DNA from: Rhytidiadelphus loreus
Lineage: Eukaryota; Streptophyta; Bryopsida; Hypnales; Hylocomiaceae
Assembly: GCA_947034895.1 (NCBI GenBank)
Contig: OX344763.1
Span: 31,309,025 to 31,373,024, forward strand
Reading direction: 5' to 3'
DNA length: 64,000 bases
The position numbers were made by a program, and so were the translations under genes. The notes below the pieces were generated by a model. That model saw only the letters and a list, made by a program, of their open reading frames with translations, made no database searches and had not been told where the DNA came from. Shown here piece after piece: positions 46,921-56,537 of the stretch (positions are counted from its first letter, which is position 1; each line of letters begins with the position of its first letter).

Positions 46921-49900
46921 TGTAACTTTTTCCGAAGCTTTCACTTTAGGGGATGCGGCGTTACTTTTTCTGACGGGTGCCAATTGGCTTTGTGATGGTC
47001 ACGAGATCCGGGAAATTCAAGGCAGCCAATACCAATGTTACGTTAATTCAGTTTATTAGGGCAACAACATCCCCTTTCATAAGAAATATAGTATTGTTTG
47101 GTTTACTATACCCTATTGTCATGGCAATGTAGTCCATAATTAATTGTTTTGGGGGTTTGCTAATAATTAAAATAGGCAAAGTATAAAATTGTCCAAAATA
47201 TAAAAATATCTCATCAAAATGCTTCTTGAAAAAATCATTTAGATTTATTTTTAAATTAACAATAAATGCATGTCTTCTAAAGAAATAAATTTATCATCAA
47301 CTAAATCATTAGAAGAATAACCTTGGCACTAAGTAAGCCCATTGTGAATAAAGAGTCTAATGGAGTTGAATTTCCATCCCAAATTGCAATTGCACCCGAT
47401 TTGGGGCTAAAATGACAAACTTAATTGTATAGATACTCTGCTTTACAACGATTACAAAGGCACTAAAGGAAATACAACAAAAGAAATTAGCATGGCATAA
47501 TAGAATAAATTCCTAGGAGACAAGGGAGAAAAAACAAAGGGCCCAAGTATATGAGCATAAATAAGAAAAAAAAAAATCATTTGCCCAATCTTACAAAAAA
47601 AATATTGTATTTAAGTTAGTTTTTCCATTTAAACTAAAATTATTAAGCAATTTGCCTAAGCTTACATAGCATCATAGTAAGTAGATTTAAGCTTAAGGGT
47701 GTTTCCAAATTTTGGATGAAAATGTGTATAGATGAATATGTGATCATTCAAATATAGATGAAATCATGATAATAGTTTGTGATATTGTACACTTGATACA
47801 ATGAATCCATTTAATATTTTTCATAGTAACTATATCAAAAGATACATTAGTCATAATTTAGTATAACATGTGGCACGAGTGAGAGTCTTAAAAATGAATT
47901 TAGGTGCACTTTGCTTGGATTCAATACACTAATACAAGCCCTATATAGTACTCTTAACTACACAAATTTCAATCCCCTTCAAGCCCAAAAAAAAGGATGT
48001 TCAATGGATTGTACCCAAGGGACCTATAGTGATAAGAATGAAAGGTTTAGTATTCCATTTGGACTTGCATTTGGATTGGCAAATGTTATCAACAAGGGGT
48101 TCATATTTTGGGAATTTTAAGACGATGGTTTTAGTAGAAAATCTATCATTATAGAGTGTAAATTGGATGGTATGTTGATTTGAAGGCATTGTAGGGCAAT
48201 GAATGGAATTATGCAGTAGCAGAAAATATAAGGACATATTTTGGCTTCACAGATGCATTTGGTGAGAGAGGGTAGCAATTACATGAGCCTAGAAGACTAT
48301 ATATCTATGTTACATGTGTTTATATTATAGAAACCTTCCATGGTAATAGTGTAATTATGTTATAGGTACCTATATCATAGATGTTTATATTATAAGCACT
48401 TTTAGTACTTATACACATACTCAAGGCTAACAAACTCATATTTTCATGCTCACACACTAACATCATTGTTTGGTGAGGTTCTCACAGTATATGAATGTAG
48501 CTAGTTTAGGATTGTTTGGTTTGGAGGTTTAATTGTTGATCTTCAAATGTTCCTATGAATATATGAGTACATGACACTATGATGCATTATAAGAGAGAAT
48601 AAGTTTATTGAGTTCTTGTATTACTTTATTGAATCATTGCATTCTCAAAGCTCTTATTAAGGTGGGTATAACAAAGGAGTACATGAATCTAAGTATCAAC
48701 TTTGTTTTGGTTGCAGTGATGGATAGTTACATAGATATTAGTTGGGCTTGAAAAATATCACATGCTTACATGTATATTGACTATAGTGGAATTTAAAGAG
48801 GTGGGTGATTTGGGCATCTAAGATATGCAAGTTTATCCAAAATTGGTTAAATCAATTGATGTTACAAATGATAGTCCATTTGTGGATGTTAGGGAATTGA
48901 TCTACAAATAGATTGTGGATTGGAAATTTTATTTTTTGAAGTAGGTTTAGATAAATCTAATGGATCTTTTGTATGAAGTTCCTTGTAGAAGTGGTAAGGG
49001 GAGGCACATATTTATAGGGCTTCTTATTTAGGTTGTTGTTGGTTCTCATTGTTATATGAGACAACTTGGTTGACTTCTACTTTATTGCCACATATTTTTG
49101 CAAGTGCTCAGATTTTGTGAAAAGAAAGAGATGATGTTTTGGATTGTAGGAGATTAAGAATTGAGCAAATGATAATTTTGTTTGACCAATTGTTTTGGAA
49201 AGTTGGACTTTTGAAATAGTGAAGATGAGCTATATAGAATTTAGACTATTTGTAAAAATGATTGTGTGATTCGTCATTGGAATAATGTGTGGTAAGGAAT
49301 AGTAGTAGTTTGTGGATTGCTATGATTTTGACTCGTAATATGTTTTAGAGTCTTGATATTTGAATAGAAACTTCAATTTTTCTCATAGGATTATAGATTC
49401 TATAGTCAGCTATTTGTGCTAGTCAATTATTCAAATTAGGTGGCATTTCTTGAAGATGAAAGAGTTGTCTCTATAGTGTTTTAATTTTGGTGTATATTTA
49501 AGTGCAAAAGGTGGTAGAGGGGGAAGTTGGAATATTGTGATTAGTGGAAAAAATATAGTTTGTTAGTTTTATTGGTTTTAGAGAATGGCTCAAAAAGAGA
49601 TTTAGTATCATCTACAAGTGTATTTGGATATTTGTAGTTCAATTGTTGAACAAACAATATTTGAGAAATAAGTGTGTTTTTTAAGTGGGATCAAGGTGGT
49701 ATATGGTAGATACAAAAGATGTGTTGGATCTTTGGTTCAGCAAAATGTTATTATATATGTATGTCAAGAAGATTCATAGTAGGCTATTACATTTACATGA
49801 AAGTACGTTAGATCATGTGTATCTTTGAATAGAGGTGTAAGGTGATGCATTGTCATACAAGAAGAGATTTGGTGATAGGAATATTATAAAATTGTTTGAG

Positions 49901-52900
49901 TTGGATTGTACTACAAGTCTAGTCCAATGAATTGTTTGTTCTATGTTTTCAATCTAGGGTAGATGAGCTAGTCCATGACCAACCCATTGGTGTATGTGTG
50001 CTCTTGTGAGGGGCCACAAAAATTGAAGATTTTATTACTTATGTATGTAGGGTAAAAGATTTGAAGTTGTAGCATTCGGCAAGTTTGTAGGGAAGAATAT
50101 AAGAATGTATAATGTAGAAAAAGGATATGAGATGTGAGAATTAAATTGAATTGAATTTGTAATACTCGTTAGTGTATATTTTATCTTGTTTGGGTGTTTT
50201 GTAGAAATATCTTTCTTACAACAAAACTATTCTGGTTTTAAAGGATTGAAAGGGTGGTTCAACTACAATGTATACCCATGAATGTATATTTGAGTGTGGA
50301 CGTGGTATTGAATCCATAGACATTGTAGTTGTGTTTTTAATTTGTAAAGATTGTGATATGTTTTTGAGTTTCATCATACAACAGTATAATGTGTAATTGA
50401 CAATATATGGTGAGGTATGAAATTTGAATGGTTTTATATGGGTTATATTTAGTTGATACATATAGATTAGTGGTAAACGGAGAAGTGGTACTATTTGTAA
50501 TGTGTCCTGATGTTGTGGAAATAGAAGTGATTGTTGACTACAAATTTGGTATCATTTTTTGTAATAAAGATGGAGTAAGTACAAACTATGGTTTGTAGTA
50601 GTGTCATATATGGGATCTTGTTTGTCAAGAGTTATCCATCTTTTTTGAATTTAATTGATATGGGATTTCTATTTAGCACAAAGATACCTTGTTAATTCAA
50701 AAAATTCAAGAAATTTTCTATAGTAAAATACCAAAAGAAAGTCATTGTCATTGTATAAAAAACATAATTGTAGTGGTATTGTGCCCCAATGGAGTAATGG
50801 TCTAATTTCTACCATTTTTTAAAATTGCAAATTTTTATTGGATTTTTAATTAAATTTTTTACTTTTACTTTTAGAAGAATGATGCAATATTGTGGATCCA
50901 AATATTGGAAATTTTCTTCATGAAAGAATTATGTAACATAGATAATATTTTTCAAAAGCTATACAATGAGAAATTTTATTTTTAGTAATTGCATCTTTTT
51001 TCAAATTGAAATGAAATTAGGAGAAATATTTTTTGAAATGCATTCTATTTAACCTCCAAAGGACAAAATGTTCAAAAATTTGAACAAATAAATGAATGCA
51101 AACAAGGTTCAAACATAGAAAGAATTTTGATTTTTTTTTTTTTCTTATTTATTTGTAGATTTTTTTATTAGTCCTTAAACATTTATATGCTACAATTTTT
51201 TTTAATATTTTATTGTTCAAAAGTTACAACTTTGATTTCCTTCAAAATTCAATTTTTAAATTCAAAAAATGACCTTTAAAAAATTATTGACGAAATTGTT
51301 TAAAAACACTATGATTTGAACTTATTATTTAGAACGTAAAAGAAAAATAATATTTTGAAAATTAATCTTAAATCAATTTTAAAAATAATTTTCAATTCTA
51401 GATTTTCAATTTTATTGAAAATTATTTAGTTGTGGTACCAAAGATCTACTCATCTGAATATAATCTATAAATCATACTTCATTATTTTTATTCAAAAGTC
51501 ATCATTAAATTATTATTTTCATTTTCATTTTCAATGCATATGGTAGTCATTGTTTTGAAATTTTGGACTATATATCTTCTAGTCCTTAAGGGTTTGAGAA
51601 GGTCAAATGTACTTAATTTTGATATAGTTTTAATTTTTCAGACTAAAAGATACTAGTGCTAATTGAAAAATCATGTAGAACCCCTTGGTTATATGGTGCC
51701 TCTTTTTTATTCTTTTGATAACTATTCAAGAAAGCATTTGAATTTTATTGGAATGACAATTAGGAATGTTAGCATGCAATCTAATCACATTGAGTGGTAT
51801 CTTTTTTATATGAAGGTTTAGATCCCACCTTTGTAAAAAGAAAGGATTCTAACTCAAACTTGCACCACTTGACATGTATGTATCAAAGCAACAAATGATC
51901 TTTGGAAAAAAAAATAGAGATTCACCTACCAATATAGACAACAATTCTCATAGTACAAAGAATACTAATTTAATTAAAGTAGGCATCTTTGTATGTTAAA
52001 GGATGTGTGTTATATCTTGTACTTTGATATTCTAGATGTTTTTATCTTAAAGGTCAATCTATTTTTTTGTACATTAGATACTTTCATAGTTGCATTACCA
52101 TAGGTTTCACTTTTCCGTTGTGTTTTTGAAGTTTGCAGTGTCATAGTGTAGGCATCTTTTTACATTAAAGGATGTGTATTGTATTTGTATTTGTTATTAG
52201 TTGTTTGTTGATAACATGTTGGTTAGTAGTTGATATTTGGGTTAAGACAAGTTAGGGTTAGCCTCCTTAGGTCATGGTTAGAAGAAAGGGTTGGTTCCTT
52301 TTCTCAATCTTGTTTTTTAGTGTTTTGGGGGGTATAGGATACACTTGGGTTCCAATTTATACATTTGTTGATGATTTATTATTGAAGGAAGCATTGATAT
52401 GAGGAGTTTTGAATTGTGTTTTGATAAAGTGATAGATCAAGGCAAAATTTTGGATATAGATTTTTGAATACCAATATTCAAATCTAAATGTATTATAAAA
52501 AAAGAAGATATGAAGCTTCAAAGTGGAGGTGTTTGGAATTTAAAGCAAACAATAAGGGGCTATTTCATAGCTTCAATCTTATTGAATTTTTTAGATGTGG
52601 CTATAAAACTTGGAGGGCAATTTTTTTAACTTATTTACTATTTCTTATCAAAAACTTGATTACAATGAATATGGGACCTACGAGCCTACCTACAAGTTAT
52701 GCACAAAATACAACTAGAGTGTGGAGGTTGTACCTTGGCAAAAAGTTAGTAGTGAAAAAAATGTCCACCAAAGTTGGATAATATCTTACATGTAGATAAA
52801 ATTTGATATGTGATTACTTGACAAGATGATCTATATTGTAGAAAAGTTTCAAAACATTTGGAGTGATTGTATGTTATTTATGCTAAGTAGAAACTAGTTT

Positions 52901-54467
52901 TAGTAGTTTTTAGGTTATTGTGGGAATTATAGGATAAGGATTTGGGAAAAGGGGATTTGGAAATAGGTTTATAATTATTTAGAGAGATTAAAGGTATAAA
53001 AAAATTATACGCAAAGTGTTTTAAAGTTAAAATCTAGTTTAATAAATAGGTGACAACAATTTAATAAAGTTTTCAAAAAATTACTTTCACATGAGTTACT
53101 TTGTATAGCAACAATATTGTTTGTATATTTCATTTAGGGCTAGCAAATCCTTGTTGATGAATTTCTCAACGTGGGTGCTTTGTGCTTGGTAGTATAAGAC
53201 TTCCATCAACACCATCAATCTTCCAATGCTTAGACGTTGCCTAAGGGCTTCATCCTTCTCCATTACAAAGAAAATGTCAAGTCCTATAGTAGGAACTATT
53301 AACATTGTAAGTTGAACAAAATTGCAAGAATTGCTTTGAGTTGCACTTATACATCCATTCTAACCCTAAATAATATAATATTTTTGCATAGCATTTTCTA
53401 AACACAATTGTAAATATATAGTTTTAGAATAAAAATATAAAAGTAAAAATAATATAGCATAATAAAATAAAAAATTCTAAAAGTTTATAAGTAATTGAAG
53501 CCTACTCATTAAAAGACCAAATTTCCAAATTATGTAATCCTAGAAGGTTATAAAGTGGCTTAAGAAAAAAAATACCTCCCTAAAAAATATTCATTGAACA
53601 TAGATGAATAGTGAATCCAACACTTAGAGAATTGTTCAAGCAATGATTAAGGTTGGTGACCACAAAAGGCAAGGATCATGCAATTTCAATTGTAGAGATT
53701 TGCAAATATGGTTTTATGAACCTTGACACCACACACCAACGACCATTGGACCTATTTGCAACCTCTAAAATAGAAGTTTCTATACCAAGCACAGTTCATA
53801 ATTGCGCATAAACACTCTTGCAACACTACTATGTAGTCCTTGCGATGTTTGACATTTTTAGCGACTCTTAAACAATCAAACTACCTTAAGATGCACATTG
53901 TCATTGCTCATTATTTGGATTGTTGCTTGGATTGTTGATTTGACACTAGACTACACTATATTTAAGATGATGGCTACAAGAGCCACTTCATTTGGTCCAT
54001 TTGGAATCAATCTTCTTAGCTTGTTAGGTAGAATGTGGTTATATTTACATTAAATTTCATTTATACATAACTTGAATAATTATGTGTTTTAAGTTTTCTA
54101 GATTTCGAGAATTTTTTTAACTTGTTAGATTCTTTTGATAATACCAAAAGAATCTTGGATCTCTTTCAATTTCCATTGGAATAAGATCTAGTTACATTAT
54201 CATTTAAAATTAGATTCCTAATTTTGATCTTAGGATTCACTTAGAACTTTGAAAAAATTGGTTGTTTGTATGCTTTGACTATACACGTCTAACTCAAGAT
54301 GTCTATAGGTGGCAATCACCAAAACAATTCAAGTAGAGTCTAACTCAAAGTAAGACCATTAAAGAGGCCTAGCACTATTCAATTTTCCATGGCAAGTGAA
54401 GGTGCGAGCATTGAAGATGTTTCACAAGTTTTATTGTAGTTGAAGGTGTAGAGAGATTAAACAACGT
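46921..54467. other. 7.5 kb of AT-rich DNA without a recognisable gene
   Basis: The longest ORFs are under 100 codons and show no family resemblance or splice-linked continuity. Stretches at 47.9-50.6 kb have a slightly lower A/T-run density and could be a heavily decayed transposon, but I could not recognise reverse transcriptase, integrase or transposase motifs in any frame. 50.6-54.4 kb is essentially simple AT-rich sequence. The region ends at the sharp left boundary of the LTR retrotransposon. Confidence 0.5.
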
Positions 54468-54611
54468 TGTCGCACTGTAAATGCGTACATAGTGTAAAAA
54501 TGCATAGTAATACATTATTTCCATAGATTTGATTTTAATAATATAAAAATAAAGATGACATCATCCTTAGTAGCTTCAAGATGACGCCTTCTCACAATGA
54601 TATGAGCCATC

Positions 54612-54619
54612 TATATAAG
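54612..54619 (+). promoter_or_regulatory. TATA box of the 5' LTR
   Basis: TATATAAG about 145 bp into the LTR, the expected place for a U3 promoter. Transcription would start about 25-35 bp downstream (about 54645), ahead of the LTR ORF start at 54689. The same box is at 62907-62914 in the 3' LTR. Confidence 0.7.
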
Positions 54620-54688
54620 AATAGGTTATCATCTTAGAATGCCACCAAACTTGAAGTAGTTTCTTTATTGTATGTTATAGATTTCAGT

Positions 54689-55147
54689 ATGTCGAATTGG
54701 AGGGTTTTTTCTGAGTCTCAGGATGAGGAGCCTCTACCAGAATCGGAGTTTGAGTTTTCGTTATCTCAACTACCGGCTCAACCTCTTCAACCGCTAGGTC
54801 TTTCATTATCGCACGAGCGTCCTCAAGATGAATCTGGGCCTTCTCGACCGCCAAAGCAACCCCGTGTGGAGAAGCGATGGCACGGGAACCTACAGCGTAG
54901 AGCTCGAGCACTAGTGATCTTGTTGCAGGTTGGGTGTGTTGAACCTGGTACCCAAGAAGTGACATTCGAAGGGAGTTTTGAAGGTCTTAACGACGATCAA
55001 TACTATTGTATGGTCAGGCCTATTAAAGGGAGTCGCGGTCACCAACGATGGTTAGAGGGGCCGGTCAATCCCTTGACAAAGGTGGATCGTGTTGAGTTTG
55101 TTGCTACTACCATCAAGCGAATTATCAAGTTCTTGAAGATGGAGTGA
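54689..55147 (+). CDS. LTR-encoded protein of unknown function, 152 aa (5' LTR copy)
   Basis: The first ATG in the frame is at 54689; the frame is open further upstream only through a TTG. The protein starts MSNWRVFSESQDEEPLPESE. Residues 1-55 are acidic and Pro/Ser/Gln-rich, probably disordered. RPPKQPRVEKRW around residue 62 is a basic patch that could be a nuclear signal. The C-terminal half (VILLQVGCVEP ... VEFVATTIKRIIKFLK) looks like a small folded domain with an ending amphipathic helix. I recognise no family. It sits 70 bp after the TATA box, so it would be the first ORF of the genomic RNA. Both LTR copies appear identical, which follows from recent insertion and is not by itself evidence of selection. 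Coding status is plausible, not proven. Confidence 0.5.
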   Translation: MSNWRVFSESQDEEPLPESEFEFSLSQLPAQPLQPLGLSLSHERPQDESGPSRPPKQPRVEKRWHGNLQRRARALVILLQVGCVEPGTQEVTFEGSFEGLNDDQYYCMVRPIKGSRGHQRWLEGPVNPLTKVDRVEFVATTIKRIIKFLKME

Positions 55148-55531
55148 AGTTTCTTTGAAGACTTTAGTTTTTTACCTTTGAGAAGACATTTATTTTATGT
55201 TAGTTGTTTGTAGATTTCATTTTGGGTGTTGAAAATAGAGAAAGAAAAGATAGAAAGGAATTAATGAAATAGTTTTCCTTCTAGGTGAACTTGAAGTGAA
55301 TTTTCTTTCTAAGATAAAGATAAAGAGATAGTTGTGGAGTCAAATAAGGGCTCAATTATTGATGTGAGAGCTTTGGGAGTGAGTTAGGGGCTGACCCCAC
55401 TTGTTTGTGTGGTTAGAGTAGAGATAAGGTGGAGAAAAAAAGGGAACACTATTCATCTTCTCTCCCGTTGTGAGTTTAGAAAGGCCCGAATGTTTGAGGG
55501 CTCATTGTGTTGTGAATTTGAAATATTTTGA

Positions 55532-56070
55532 AATGAAATTTGGAGGTGTTGTGTATCATGGTGTGTAGTTTTCAAATTGATCTCACTTGCTTGATTTGGA
55601 GTTGTGAAGCAAAAGTTGTGCTAGTTTGAGTGGAGGGAGGTTTGTTGCCTTTAAAATTAAGAGGCAGAGACTTCGACCGACCATAAAAGACGGACAGGTT
55701 CTTGTTTTGCCATGAAATTTGGAGGGAGTGTAAGAAATTGTGTTAGCTTTTCATGAAGCTATCATTCGTTCTATTTGGAGTTTGTATGAGAAAGTTGTGA
55801 GTGTGGAAGCGAAGGAAGGTCTGCTGCCTTTCCCTTCTCAAGGCCGAAACTTTGGATGGCCATAGAGGTTGGACAGAGTCTTAGAATTGTATGAAATTTG
55901 GAGGAGAAGTAGATGATTGTTTTAGCTTTCCGAAAAGCTATCATTTAGTTCATTTGGAGTTATAGATCAACAAAGACACTCATCCAAAGATCAACTTGGG
56001 AGTTGGAGTTGAAGGAGTTGGAAGACTTGTGTGTTTGTGTGTGTGTGGCTTGTGGCTTTGTAAATTTCAT
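55532..56070 (+). repeat. Three diverged ~180-bp tandem units inside the LTR
   Basis: Units open with ATGAAATTTGGAGG at 55532, 55712 and 55891 and share later words such as AGTTGTG, a TGCCTTT stretch and GG(A/T)CAG. The third is shorter. They fall in the transcribed part of the LTR (R-U5) and do not maintain a long reading frame. They might form repeated RNA structure in the leader. Confidence 0.6.
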
Positions 56071-56486
56071 TTTATTGTTGCGGGCAGTTTGGTTCACACC
56101 AATACTAGCCTCATTTGGTGTTGTGGATGCGACGAAGTGGGGTTAATTGCCCACATGGTCGAGACTTTTATGTTGTTCCCACTGGTGAGGCAAGTTTGCT
56201 GGTCACCGTGCGTTTGAAATTTAGGATCCAATCCCTCGGACGGCTCAGCTCGTGGTCTGGCCGTCCCGTTTTACACGTCCGAAGCCCGTGGTTTCTTATC
56301 ACCCTACCTTAACCCTTGGCCTATTTAGAAACACAACAGGATAGGACAACGAGTAGCAGTTTGAAGATTTGAAGACTCGAAGATTTGAAGATTCGACAAG
56401 TTACAATTTATTTCATTCCCGAGCCATTTCTAGTCGCAGCCAGAATCCTCGTGATTTCCCGAGGCAAACTCTCTCTACACGACATT

Positions 56487-56504
56487 TGGTGCTTCCACTG
56501 AGAG
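56487..56504 (+). other. Putative primer-binding site
   Basis: TGGTGCTTCCACTGAGAG begins two bases after the LTR end, the normal position for the tRNA primer site, and starts with TGG, which pairs with a tRNA CCA end. It is not the common initiator-Met site (TGGTATCAGAGC). I cannot assign the tRNA from the sequence alone. Confidence 0.65.
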
Positions 56505-56537
56505 AAGTTTCGGGGCGATTAGTTTTGGCTAAGGACG

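Larger units (their letters stand above)
54468..56484 (+). repeat. 5' LTR, 2,017 bp
   Basis: Bounded by TGTCG and CGACA, followed two bases later by a putative primer-binding site. It carries a TATA box (TATATAAG, 54612-54619), a 152-codon ORF (54689-55147), and three diverged tandem units of about 180 bp in its second half that each open with ATGAAATTTGGAGG (55532, 55712, 55891). The length is large for an LTR partly because of the ORF and these units. Confidence 0.95.

Noticed and set aside
47900..50600. Possible decayed retroelement
   Set aside because: No reverse transcriptase, integrase or transposase motif could be read in any frame, and no terminal repeats were found.
54684..54965. 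93-codon antisense ORF within the LTR ORF
   Set aside because: Shorter mirror of the sense ORF, with no promoter on that strand; the sense ORF is the better candidate.
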